NCBI RefSeq assembly: GCF_019649055.1
Contig: NW_026570227.1
Location: 682,001 to 746,000 of the forward strand
DNA: 64,000 nt
Source: Paramacrobiotus metropolitanus
Lineage: Eukaryota > Tardigrada > Eutardigrada > Parachela > Macrobiotidae
Direction of reading: 5' to 3'
This document shows positions 56,401 through 64,000 of the stretch, piece by piece. The notes beneath the pieces were generated by a model, which saw only the letters and a program-made list of their open reading frames with translations, was not told the origin of the DNA and did not search any database. Made by a program: the position numbers and the translations under genes. Within the stretch, counting starts at the first letter, position 1; each line of letters starts with the position of its first letter.

Positions 56401-59400
56401 GCATCTCCCGTATCAATCACGTGGGTGATCCCTTTGACATCTCCATACGGTTTTTTCGATGTCGGTAGCACCTTCCAGAACTCCCAAAATGCGTTATACA
56501 CATCATTCTTCTGTTCCTGTGTCAGATCAGGTCCGAGTTTCAGGTTCGCGATGATCTTTGTCAGCTCAGCCTTCGTTACGTCATCGACTGTCGGATCAGA
56601 GAGCACGTTCCTTACTGTGCCACTATTGACCTGGACGTTCTCCATATGATCGTACGGTTCCACATATCCAAGGAACTGTCCCTTTTTCACAACTTGCCGT
56701 TTAATGCTATGATTAGCAATGACCAGATCGAAGTGCTTTCCTCTATGATCTGTCACTCCGGCTAGCGGTTGAACATCCGTTTCCACTTGGAAGACAGGTG
56801 TGAACATCAGCTTCTCGTTAGCTGGTACAAATCGTGCCATCTTGACTTTGACACGTGTGCAAACAGATGGTTTCAGGAAGATTCGTTGATCGCTGTAGAC
56901 TCTAATGGTCTCTCGGTTTAATCTCATCCGTTGCACCTTCGTTCTTCGCACTTTGATCTCCTGCTCCTTTTCTTCATCGACCTCGTCATCTTCATCGAGA
57001 TCGAGCAGGTCTTCTTGTTCTGAGAGATCGTTTACTCCAGAATCTTCTGAGGTCGTTGAGTTGTCACTTGAACTCGTCCAGTCTGAATCTGAGTTGCTGC
57101 TCTCATCATCTTTTGCAACTCTCTGTTCAAGTGGTCGCTCATCAGCTCCTTTTTCAGATGAGACGTCATCTTCATCACCTCGTGGATCGTTAAGTTTTTT
57201 CGTTTTCGCATTTTTGGGCAGAGGTTTACCCGTTTCCATCGTTTTTCTTCCATATTTAGCTGCGATTCTTGGATGACTACGCATTACGCGTATTTTCGCT
57301 GATGATCTTCGTTCATCTGGAGCGGATTTCTCATCGTTGGGAGCTGCTTCTTCCAGCTCATCGATCTCCTCGAGGCTCATCAATCGACTTTTCTCGACCG
57401 GTGGACCTTCCTCACCGTTATCGAGTGTCTCCTCGTCTTGTTTTGCCTTTGTTACTGGGTCTTGATGCCCGTCTGAGATCTTTTTGAGCTCCTCGTTGAA
57501 CTTTTCCCACATCTTTCCTCTTTCCGTTAGCATTTGTGCAATTTCAAAAGCATTTGGGGATCGTTCTTCAGTTGCATTCGATTCCTGTTCAGCTGCTTCT
57601 GTGGGCAGTTCCTCTTTGTGCGTCTCTTTTGCGGGCTCTCCATCTGCCTTATCTTTCTGGGCCGTTTCGTAGCCTTTAGGTCGTTTAGGACCAACAAAAA
57701 CGCAATTCGCCATCAGCTCTTCGGTGACCCAATCGTCACTTGGAATCGTTTCGTACATACACCACGTGTCACCACCCCGCTCCGGGTATTCAACGCCGTC
57801 AGGATCTGGTGCAAAAGTCACCTTCTTCTTTGTCATAAAACCCGCTTCCCTTCTTTTGCGAGTTACCTGTAACTCCCGCATTTCCTTAACGTCGAATTTG
57901 GGGATTTCGTCTTCGAACTTTTTCCAATACGTTTCAAATATCTCCGAGTCGTCGTGGTGAAGTGCCTTGCAGAATTGCTCGACTGACTCATAAACAGGTG
58001 TGCCAAGTCCTGATGGGAAGTTAATCGTTTTCCCTTGGCCTCTGTACATATGGTTGATGCGGAAGTCCCAGAACAATTCAATTCTCGCATTTTCCCATAA
58101 CTGGATCTCCTCGTTCATTTCTTCGGTTTCAATTTCAAGTTTCCGTTTTGACAATATTACCTCATTTGGGTCTTGGATTCCGTTATCCACACATCGTTGC
58201 CAGTATTGCAACCACTTTCCTCTTCCATATATGAAGTTTCTAACGCATGATAGCCACGTTCGGTATCTGTTCCACTGATAGCGTTCGATGTGTGGGTTAC
58301 ACATGCTCATGGTCCGTAAGACACTTCGCACTTCTTTCAGGGCGTGACTTTTAAGATCTGCTATCGCTGCGTTACATTTAGGCCATTCTGAAAGGTCGTC
58401 TTGTGATGCGATCCGGTTACACTCAGAGCATTCCCGCTGCGGTTGAATTCTGCGCGGATCTTCGTAATAACCATGGTGGCAACTCCCGGCTCTTTCTTCT
58501 GGGGTTAAAATTCTATCAGCTGGTTGTGTGACCAATACCTCGTTTCGTTTTGTGGCGCTTTGCTCACATTCAGTAAGTGTCACACTCGCTCCATCTGAGG
58601 ATATTTCAATCACCTCCTTTCCCGCTTTCTTCTGGTGGCCTTTCAATTGTTCAATTGCTTTGTCGCGGATTTCTCTCGCGAACATCTGTTCCTCTTCAGT
58701 TATTCGTTTTAATATCTCCATTGGGACTTCCATCTTTTTATTTGTCCGGATTTTAACGCTTTTCACTCCCAGTGCCTCTGGTACTGGGATAGGCTTTGAC
58801 CACTCCAAGTCCGGTACAAGAGCTCGTTTCGTTTCGATTGCTGCTTCCTCTTGTGTAGCTGCGATTTGCTCCAACGTCAGGGGAGCTTCATCTTTTGTTC
58901 CCAGTGCCTCTGGTACTGGGATAGCTCCTTTATCAGCTCCTTTTTGATCCTCTTTCGTCGTTTCCCGTGCCTCTGGTACTGGGATAACGACGTTAACCCG
59001 GTTTATCGGTTCAACTGGTGATCTCCCCAACCTGGTAGAGATCTCCCGCTGGATAGCTGTCATTCGCTCCACTATCGACGGCTGGGCAGATGAACCTCCC
59101 CTTTTTATGTTCATCTCCTTTGATCCCAGTGCCTCTGGTACTGGGATAGCCCTTTGCTCCATTTTAACTTTTACTGCTCCGTTTACAAGTTCAGCAACTT
59201 TTCCAGCTTGAACTTTGGCAGTTGGCTTCGGGTCATCTTCTACTTCCTCCTTTACATGATTATCGATTAAGACGAACTTTGTCGCCAGGAAATCATGTCC
59301 CAATAGGACCTGGACGTCATCTGTCTTTGGACGTACGTAGAAGGAGTGTTGAGAAGTTCGTTTTCTCAGCGTTACTGGTGCCACGCAGTAATGTGTAACG

Positions 59401-61268
59401 ACGAAGCCCGATGTGCCGCTGATTCCGTTTATCTTCACCAATTTATCTGGTGGTAGCGGTAGCATGTGGAGACCATTTTTTTCACAAAACGGTTTGCTGA
59501 TCAGCGATGTCCCAGCTCCAGTGTCTAACATCGCGATGACTTTATTGTCTCCGACTTTCACCTCATGTGTGTAGGCCTCGATCCTTTTCGGCAAGTTCCC
59601 GTTTTGAACTTTGAGAGTTCGAACTGTGCACTTGACCGGTATCAGCGAGACAGGTCCCGGATCCATGTCTGCTGTTGAGGAAAGCACCTGCCCGTTCGCA
59701 TATGTGCTATTCTTCCTCAATATCGAACTCAGGTGATCAATGCGATGTGGCACATTAGTTCGAATGTCATAAAACTCTCTTTTCTTCATCTCCTTTGAGC
59801 TTTTTGACTCCTCATATTCGTTTTTCTTCTCCACTTTCTCATCACTGGTGGTCATTGTGACCTCGTTTAGTTGCCCCTTCGCAACTTCTTTGTGACTTTT
59901 TGTCACCTCAGTGATGGTCTGATACAGCTTAGTCTCATCTCGGTCATCTGCCGGTTTATCACGCAGCTTGTCAATGACTTCCATTGTTATCTGCTCAGCT
60001 AGTGTGAGCTCATCTTCTTCGCTATCTTTCAACTCTTCTGGTGATCTCTCATAGATGATCATTTTATGCTCGTTTTCTTTCATCCAATCAGTTATCTTTT
60101 TAGCCCATTCGTTGTCCGTTTGCTTCGGGTCAATCTGTGAAGACATCCCATCTGTTCTGGCTGGTGACCTGTTAGCGTCATCCTGCAGAACTTGCAAGAA
60201 ATCCCGTGCTTTCTCTTTCTTCTTTATGGTAAATCCGCCGTTCGGCAACTTTTGCAACGGAACTTTTTCTCCGTAATTCGGCGGCTTGCCTTCTGGTGGG
60301 GCATTTGTCAAGTAGCAGAAGTCAGCTGGTGTCTTCTTATACGCTGGGGCTGTATTAGGCACATCTGGGTTTTGCGTTGAGCACGATGAACACTTCCGGG
60401 TCGGGACCGGGTTCTTTAACCCTTTGGCTGGTTTCCCGGTAACCAACTCCTCGAGACGTTTTCTCGCAGCATCCGTTTGAAGCTGTTTCATGTCCCAGAA
60501 GTCTTCTTGCGACATTTGCCCTTTCAGTTTCGCTTTAGGCGTAACCGGTATCCACATCCCATGATTCCCATTGGGTCGATATGCCACTTTTTGCCACGTC
60601 TGGTTATGATTCAACGTGTTCGCATCATCCAGCGAGTCATCGGAGACCTGTTGTGCTCGTTCGCTCTCGTTTAGCTGCACATTTCGCAGCGTCAGTTCCT
60701 TTGCCTGACCTGTTTGGACGACCTTTTTGTCGTCTTTTTCAGCGACTGCACTTGCTCCTTTATCTCGTACTGGTGCGGCAGGTGGTGGGATGTCTTTTTC
60801 TCGGTTACGAAGGAACTCCCGGAACCATGCGTGGTGTTCTTCCGTTTCCTTTTCTTCCTCCATCTTCTTTATGAGGTTCGCTTTTCGGATTATCTCATTA
60901 CGTTTAGCTCGCCGTTCTTTCAGCTTCTCTTCGCTACAGTAAGGTGATCTGTCCTTATTGTTCACCTGGTTGCTCACAGTAGCATTCTGCGGCAGTGGTC
61001 CTTTGCCCACTTGTGATGGCATCTTATTAGCCGTATCGCCTGCAGTCTGATTCTGCGGCTGTGGTCCTTTGTCCACTTGTGATGGCATCTTTTGAGCCAT
61101 CTGGTCTGCAGTCCGATTCTGCGGTGGTGGTCCTTTGCCCACTTGTGATGGCATCTTTTGAGCCATCTCCTTCAGGTGCTGTGACGGCATCCTATAAGCC
61201 GTTTCGCCTGCAGTCCGATTCTGCGGCTGTGGTACTTTGCCCACTTGTGATGGCATCTTTTTAGCCAT
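53424..61268 (-). CDS. pol: Giant Pol polyprotein (PR, unknown region, RT, RNase H, IN)
   Basis: 2614 residues from the first ATG; the frame opens further upstream into gag. Residues 1-95: five imperfect 20- to 25-residue repeats (MPSQVGKGPQPQNRTA type). Protease near 565-680 with LDTGAGTS and LLGHDF. Four IPVPEA repeats near 705-840. Unknown Cys/Trp-rich region about 925-1170 (CHHGYY, CSEC, TWLSCVRNF). Acidic linker about 1330-1450. RT about 1600-1790 with FGVCNGPATFQ and YIDD. RNase H about 1925-2040 (ECDASKEGIG, RTDHQAL). Integrase about 2280-2450 with an HHCC finger (HDEKSAGH, CQGC) and the DDE core (ADLKG, TDRGRHF, GQVERQ). All catalytic residues I checked are present. Expressed by -1 frameshifting from Gag. 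Confidence 0.9.
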   Translation of the reverse strand: MAKKMPSQVGKVPQPQNRTAGETAYRMPSQHLKEMAQKMPSQVGKGPPPQNRTADQMAQKMPSQVDKGPQPQNQTAGDTANKMPSQVGKGPLPQNATVSNQVNNKDRSPYCSEEKLKERRAKRNEIIRKANLIKKMEEEKETEEHHAWFREFLRNREKDIPPPAAPVRDKGASAVAEKDDKKVVQTGQAKELTLRNVQLNESERAQQVSDDSLDDANTLNHNQTWQKVAYRPNGNHGMWIPVTPKAKLKGQMSQEDFWDMKQLQTDAARKRLEELVTGKPAKGLKNPVPTRKCSSCSTQNPDVPNTAPAYKKTPADFCYLTNAPPEGKPPNYGEKVPLQKLPNGGFTIKKKEKARDFLQVLQDDANRSPARTDGMSSQIDPKQTDNEWAKKITDWMKENEHKMIIYERSPEELKDSEEDELTLAEQITMEVIDKLRDKPADDRDETKLYQTITEVTKSHKEVAKGQLNEVTMTTSDEKVEKKNEYEESKSSKEMKKREFYDIRTNVPHRIDHLSSILRKNSTYANGQVLSSTADMDPGPVSLIPVKCTVRTLKVQNGNLPKRIEAYTHEVKVGDNKVIAMLDTGAGTSLISKPFCEKNGLHMLPLPPDKLVKINGISGTSGFVVTHYCVAPVTLRKRTSQHSFYVRPKTDDVQVLLGHDFLATKFVLIDNHVKEEVEDDPKPTAKVQAGKVAELVNGAVKVKMEQRAIPVPEALGSKEMNIKRGGSSAQPSIVERMTAIQREISTRLGRSPVEPINRVNVVIPVPEARETTKEDQKGADKGAIPVPEALGTKDEAPLTLEQIAATQEEAAIETKRALVPDLEWSKPIPVPEALGVKSVKIRTNKKMEVPMEILKRITEEEQMFAREIRDKAIEQLKGHQKKAGKEVIEISSDGASVTLTECEQSATKRNEVLVTQPADRILTPEERAGSCHHGYYEDPRRIQPQRECSECNRIASQDDLSEWPKCNAAIADLKSHALKEVRSVLRTMSMCNPHIERYQWNRYRTWLSCVRNFIYGRGKWLQYWQRCVDNGIQDPNEVILSKRKLEIETEEMNEEIQLWENARIELFWDFRINHMYRGQGKTINFPSGLGTPVYESVEQFCKALHHDDSEIFETYWKKFEDEIPKFDVKEMRELQVTRKRREAGFMTKKKVTFAPDPDGVEYPERGGDTWCMYETIPSDDWVTEELMANCVFVGPKRPKGYETAQKDKADGEPAKETHKEELPTEAAEQESNATEERSPNAFEIAQMLTERGKMWEKFNEELKKISDGHQDPVTKAKQDEETLDNGEEGPPVEKSRLMSLEEIDELEEAAPNDEKSAPDERRSSAKIRVMRSHPRIAAKYGRKTMETGKPLPKNAKTKKLNDPRGDEDDVSSEKGADERPLEQRVAKDDESSNSDSDWTSSSDNSTTSEDSGVNDLSEQEDLLDLDEDDEVDEEKEQEIKVRRTKVQRMRLNRETIRVYSDQRIFLKPSVCTRVKVKMARFVPANEKLMFTPVFQVETDVQPLAGVTDHRGKHFDLVIANHSIKRQVVKKGQFLGYVEPYDHMENVQVNSGTVRNVLSDPTVDDVTKAELTKIIANLKLGPDLTQEQKNDVYNAFWEFWKVLPTSKKPYGDVKGITHVIDTGDAKPVKCNPARTSWTGREFITKHIEEMLAQDVIEPSDADWSFPVVLAAKKNGDGTMGTRFCVNYIMLNKLTKKNNYPLPNPDELLDACAGNKYYGKMDLQSGFWQIPMDPESINKTTFVTQDGMYRFKRMPFGVCNGPATFQLCMDRVLSKAKRKGCVFGYIDDVIFAGKTWEIFMQNMRNVLQSLVEAGFTIKPTKCEFGMREMGFLGHILSENGVRMDPEKITAVSEFKRPQTERQLRSFLGLANYYRKFIAGYAQHTCHLYELLRNDKHVRKDWTEVHTKEFENLKKLLCEGPVLAKFDPAKPTVIECDASKEGIGAVLSQEGHPIAYASRVLHGAERNYGVTEWECLAVVFAVRKFKPYIDYSEFTVRTDHQALTNLLRSETNKVGMNPRLTRWAMALQGHQFKIEYKPGKYCDNADALSRAPIEGPTCHDEEFDEIPNFEDIKKEYDIKEPAIEVWQLFVQIAEEREKQIKINSVTAKESAETSINVNRLKSGSGPDSAAQRAEPSERSEHRDDHWEPDKVAQALNECPIKLLKFPKKMNNRHKPLPRCKVISDWNELSTATVRIVNLQGDEEEVDDSNLQLRNKQLKDPHLAMIIDELEHLPDAETRSKFEVHYQLWNGILYRVKDNKGRLERTYVVPLSMRRAIIHALHDEKSAGHLGFEKTLAAIRLRYYWDRMSTDVKKYILACQGCQFHKTPRKCPPGKLQEIKVGHPFFRVYADLKGPLLPTKKRGYKYIAVFIDQLTKYVIAVPMKTATAKEFAKVFVKHVILVHGAPHILHTDRGRHFTAEVLSKVTNVFKIKHTFGTAYHPEGQGQVERQMQIIGDGLAQYMKAGNERKFNKYLPYVVSGMNRAVHATTGYSAYYMLHGREMTMPEDVVTRTNLPDDYGTPDEWVETMKKNLTFAEEVAKCNIKDAYEKNAEIYNKKKSEPNFKVGDLVLIRLPKDTKQGKKQTQSDFKAKYDKVWKILSFPRVNEAEVIEQNPIKRRI
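58768..59147 (-). repeat. Four hairpin-forming repeats encoding IPVPEA
   Basis: Copies at 58768-58790, 58900-58922, 58964-58985 and 59125-59147. Three copies have CCCAGT and ACTGGG arms around a 9- to 10-nt loop, so each could form a stem in the RNA. They encode IPVPEALG (IPVPEARE in the third). Nucleotide identity is much higher than that of the sequence between, so the DNA or RNA itself may be constrained, or the repeats spread recently. Confidence 0.8.
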
Positions 61269-61290
61269 CTCGGACGCAGTCCGATTCTGC
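60990..61290 (-). repeat. Tandem repeats at the Pol N-terminus
   Basis: Five imperfect 60- to 80-bp units containing CCCACTTGTGATGGCATC and TGCAGTCNGATTCTGCGG (plus-strand view), coding for MPSQVGK and PQNRTA blocks. They lie between the frameshift site and the protease. Confidence 0.85.
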
Positions 61291-61324
61291 GTTCCTCCTT
61301 TATCCGGTGGTTTCGGTTCGGGAG

Positions 61325-61367
61325 GATCAGTAGGCTCACCGGCGCCTACTGATCTTGGCCGTTTCCC
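61325..61367 (-). promoter_or_regulatory. Programmed -1 ribosomal frameshift signal, gag-pol
   Basis: Read on the minus strand. Slippery heptamer GGGAAAC at 61367-61361, placed in the gag frame as G GGA AAC. A 6-nt spacer (GGCCAA) follows, then a perfect 11-bp stem GATCAGTAGGC / GCCTACTGATC (61354-61344 and 61335-61325) with an 8-nt loop. The stem contains the gag stop TAG (61348-61346). The pol frame is -1 relative to gag and is open through the heptamer. Heptamer class, spacer length and stem all match known retroviral-type -1 sites. Confidence 0.9.
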
Positions 61368-63985
61368 TGGTTCATTTCCTGCTGCGGGACTTGCTCGTTT
61401 TGCTGTCCCTGGCCGGCGCCGTTCGCGCCGCCGACGTTATTCTGGTCGCCACCACCATCGTTCCTGTTGGGGCGCCAGTTCCGGTTGCCGTATCCGCCGC
61501 GTCCATTACCGCGACCTCTTCCGCGGAAGCCTCCTCTGCCACCGCCGTTATATCCGCCACCCTGGCCACCTCCTTGGCCACCACCGTTCTGCTGCTTGAA
61601 CTGGCGCCAGGCTGCAACCAGGTCGTAGCCGTTCGCTACTGCCTGTCTCCAGCCGCCTTGGGTGCGGAGTCGTTCCCATTCTTGGGTGGCGAACAAGTTC
61701 GGGTTCCGGTTCAGCGGCATGTTGGCGAACATGCAGTTCTGTGCGTTGTGGTTGCCGAATCCACAATTCTGGCACAGCTGCACGCCTTGGGTCACCCAGT
61801 CATCAATTTGGCCGAATTTCCATTCGGTTCGGGAACCCTGCTGAGGCTGATAGTTGCCTCGATTCTGCTGGTAATTCCCTTGGTTCCGGTTCTGATTGAA
61901 GTTGCCATTTCCCAGGCCATTATTCCAGTTGGCATTTCCGTTTCCGTATTGATTTCCATTGTTGGGCCTTCCTTGCTGAGGTGGCACCCCTACGTTCAGG
62001 GGGTTCGGCATCGCATTAGCCGGGGCCACTGGTCTCGCTTGTGCTTGCGCTTGTATCGCAGCGACCATGGCATATGTGATCGGTTGTCCCGTCTGACTAT
62101 CGATAAACGTCACTTGGTTTTGGACGGGAGCTGGTGATCTCGGCCGGTATTCCACTTGTTGAGCTGGTGCTGCAGCATATTGCCTCGGTGCCATCTCGAC
62201 TTGGCCCGAGCGGATGGTCACGACCTCCGGTTGGTTGCGTTGACCTTCTGCCACTTTGTATTTATCCTCACCAGCTGTCCACGATCGGAAGAAGTCCTTT
62301 ATTTCCGTTGGCGTCTTAAATTCTCTGATCTTCAGAGCTTTATATAGATCGGGGTCAGTTCTGCATCCATCGATTAAGAAGGCGACCGCCTGCAGTTCGG
62401 TGATGGCCTTTTTCGCCTTGAACTTCATCATTGCCTGGTAAAACTGTTCAGGTGTTTCCTTCCCCGGTTTAAATTTACGGGCCATGGCTTCTCGTAAGCC
62501 AAGGACTTCTTCGTTCCGATCTCCGAACTCATCTTTGAACTTGGTCATCCATTCTGTGACCGTATAGACCTCTTCTTCTGCTTCTTCGATGTCCCTTTCA
62601 CTGTCGAACCAGACTTTCGCTGGTCCTCTTACGGCACTGGCGATGTCAATCATGATCTGCTCATCGGTCAGATCATATGTACGCTGTGTCTCTTTAACGA
62701 TTCTGATCCATCCGTTAACCGCGTCTCGGTTGCCGTCGAAAGTTGTCAAATCGGTTTTTCGGCCCATGTTTTCGATAGACCTGTTAAACTCCCGCTGGAC
62801 ACGTTCGTCGATCCGCTCGTTTCTTTCGTTTCGTTCGTTTCGATACTCCCTGAAGTATCTCCCATCATGTTCATGTCGGGGGGAACGCACATCTCGGTTC
62901 ACATCATCTTTAATTGCTGTTTCGGTATGCTGTTGAGATTGCGAAGGATCACCGGAGCTCATATATGGCTGGTGACTGCCCGACGGGTTCCGTTTATCTG
63001 AGGTTTCATTATCTTTTTCCGTTTTGACATCGCCTCTGCCGCCACCCGTTCGTAGCGGCATTTCGAAGTGGGCACTCCCGCCAGCTCCTTTTCCCTGTGC
63101 CTTACTATAGCTGGGCGGGGGTGATTCGTCGGTCGCTTTCTTCGCACCGAATTGCAGGAGCTGTTCATCCTTATGCTTATTCGTCATCTGGAGGCCTTTA
63201 TTCTCATCTTCCAGGCGTCTGTTTTTCAGGGAGAGCTCATCTCTCTCCTTCCTCAATCGATCGTTGTCCTGCTTGATCTTCAACATATCGTTCTGAAGTT
63301 TGATGGTTCGATTATCCATCTCTTTATGTGTCTCTTCCTTTAATGTGATCATTCGTTCGGCAAGCTGATTCACCTGCTGTTCGAGCTCGGTGTATGCCTG
63401 CCCTGCCGATATCAGCTGGTTTCTCACTTCCGTGGCTTCATCTTCTCTTAACATTGCTGTAGTCGCCATTGCGGTCAGCTCTGTGTTGAGCCTGATGTTT
63501 TCCTCGAGCTGCTCATGGACCTTTCGTTGGTTTTCTTTGTCGGCTATCTCAAGAGCTGTGACCATTGTGTCCAGCCGGTATGCTTGAGCCTGCCACTTTT
63601 GACTTTCCTCTGTTAACTTCTTAATCTGTTCCGTTAAATTCACGTTTTCTTCGTTAACTTCTTTAATTCCTGCCTTGAGTCGTTGACCTTCGGTCGCTCC
63701 CAACTCGGTGAGCTCCTTCGCCACCTGGAGCGCTTCATCAGCTCGTTTCTGATGAGCTTGCGATTCCTTTTGGAGGATGCCAATATTCTCATCTTTCAGC
63801 TTCAGATCGTTTCTGAGCTTGAACATGTCTGTTGACATCGTCGCCAATCGTTGTGTGGCTTCTGCTAACTTAGTAGCGTATTCGTTGCGCTTGACCTCAG
63901 CTTCGTTCGCCTTCTTGCGAAGCTCATCACATTGATCCTTTAGTTCGGCTACATGCCGTGATCTCTCAGTTGATTCCTCGGACAT
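61346..63985 (-). CDS. gag: Gag polyprotein with coiled coil, capsid region and CCHC knuckle
   Basis: 879 residues from the last visible ATG at 63985; the frame is still open to the window edge, so the true start may lie beyond. Residues 1-290: heptad-rich coiled coil, far longer than in typical Gag. About 410-575: retrotransposon-Gag capsid-like region (FDGNRDAVNGWIRIV, PAKVWFDSE, FKPGKETPEQFY). About 735-750: zinc knuckle CQNCGFGNHNAQNC (C-x2-C-x4-H-x4-C). C-terminus: Asn/Gly-rich with RGG-type motifs (GGRGGFRGRGRG), an RNA-binding layout. Ends at TAG 61346-61348, within the frameshift stem. Forms particles and packages RNA, by family knowledge. Confidence 0.88.
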   Translation of the reverse strand: MSEESTERSRHVAELKDQCDELRKKANEAEVKRNEYATKLAEATQRLATMSTDMFKLRNDLKLKDENIGILQKESQAHQKRADEALQVAKELTELGATEGQRLKAGIKEVNEENVNLTEQIKKLTEESQKWQAQAYRLDTMVTALEIADKENQRKVHEQLEENIRLNTELTAMATTAMLREDEATEVRNQLISAGQAYTELEQQVNQLAERMITLKEETHKEMDNRTIKLQNDMLKIKQDNDRLRKERDELSLKNRRLEDENKGLQMTNKHKDEQLLQFGAKKATDESPPPSYSKAQGKGAGGSAHFEMPLRTGGGRGDVKTEKDNETSDKRNPSGSHQPYMSSGDPSQSQQHTETAIKDDVNRDVRSPRHEHDGRYFREYRNERNERNERIDERVQREFNRSIENMGRKTDLTTFDGNRDAVNGWIRIVKETQRTYDLTDEQIMIDIASAVRGPAKVWFDSERDIEEAEEEVYTVTEWMTKFKDEFGDRNEEVLGLREAMARKFKPGKETPEQFYQAMMKFKAKKAITELQAVAFLIDGCRTDPDLYKALKIREFKTPTEIKDFFRSWTAGEDKYKVAEGQRNQPEVVTIRSGQVEMAPRQYAAAPAQQVEYRPRSPAPVQNQVTFIDSQTGQPITYAMVAAIQAQAQARPVAPANAMPNPLNVGVPPQQGRPNNGNQYGNGNANWNNGLGNGNFNQNRNQGNYQQNRGNYQPQQGSRTEWKFGQIDDWVTQGVQLCQNCGFGNHNAQNCMFANMPLNRNPNLFATQEWERLRTQGGWRQAVANGYDLVAAWRQFKQQNGGGQGGGQGGGYNGGGRGGFRGRGRGNGRGGYGNRNWRPNRNDGGGDQNNVGGANGAGQGQQNEQVPQQEMNQGNGQDQ

Positions 63986-64000
63986 GCTCTCGTTCAGCTC

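Larger units (their letters stand above)
47790..64000 (-). mobile_element. Giant Ty3/gypsy-like retroelement with post-pol A-B-C module
   Basis: Order on the minus strand: Gag, Pol (protease-unknown region-RT-RNase H-integrase), A, B, C, 3' non-coding region. Its 5' end lies beyond the right edge of the window. Domain order RT-RNase H-integrase is that of Ty3/gypsy. At more than 16 kb it is far longer than usual (5-8 kb). No envelope-like protein with signal peptide or membrane anchor is seen. The candidate 3' LTR start is the TG in CCCAGAGGCATGTGAGC near 48098, with AATAAAG at about 47869, but the end is uncertain. Confidence 0.85.

Noticed and set aside
1-64000. tRNA or other structured RNA genes
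   Set aside because: I saw no convincing cloverleaf or A/B-box pair by eye; a covariance-model scan would be needed to exclude them.

Overview
This window is animal nuclear DNA, not bacterial: genes are split by short GT...AG introns, polyadenylation signals follow several of them, and the families present (gustatory-receptor-like 7TM protein, THAP zinc finger, BACK-Kelch, RRM protein, filamin-type CH exon, Mutator-like transposase, Ty3/gypsy retroelement) are metazoan. A Gr-like receptor and compact introns suggest an ecdysozoan invertebrate (arthropod- or tardigrade-like); the species cannot be fixed from the sequence. All spliced models below were made by eye from splice sites and phase matching.

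Layout. 0-4.7 kb: Gr-like pseudogene fragment, perfect palindromes, and a 1-kb pyrimidine-rich 10-bp minisatellite. 5.0-8.6 kb: two uncharacterised plus-strand spliced genes, the larger ending in a Cys/His zinc finger, with a MITE in one intron. 9.7-11.1 kb: an intronless P-loop GTPase-like gene broken by one in-frame TAG. 14.9-16.4 kb: a three-exon Gr-like receptor. 16.7-18.2 kb: a Mutator-like element whose inverted ends are built from short tandem repeats. 19.4 kb: an orphan CH-domain exon. 20.6-24.7 kb (minus): a Kelch-type gene lacking its BTB end, and an intact THAP gene. 25.7-31.1 kb: foldback element, CCTAAGAAA arrays, an inverted broken copy of the Kelch exon, dispersed duplications. 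32.5-35.6 kb (minus): an RRM gene whose 5' part stops where a retroelement starts. 35.65-43.1 kb (plus): a 5'-truncated retroelement. 45.2-46.6 kb: a tandem protein-kinase gene with a truncated second domain. 47.8-64.0 kb (minus): a giant Ty3/gypsy-like element running off the right edge.

The most interesting system is the giant retroelement. It has Gag with a CCHC knuckle, then a textbook -1 frameshift signal (GGGAAAC heptamer, 6-nt spacer, perfect 11-bp stem spanning the gag stop), then a Pol of over 2600 residues with protease, RT, RNase H and integrase plus a large unknown Cys-containing region between protease and RT. Where other elements carry env it carries three further coding units: A (two winged-helix-like modules, joined to an AT-hook integrase tail), B (CxxC-x13-CxxC zinc motif, coiled coil, RS domain in the full copy) and C (a conserved helical domain with charged tails). 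A strongly diverged A-B-C set lies in opposite orientation at 35.65-39.25 kb. That two such different copies keep the same order, motifs and B/C stop arrangement argues for a real, selected module.

Four reading-frame breaks of the -1 type fall in short homopolymers, so several genes may be more intact than they look.
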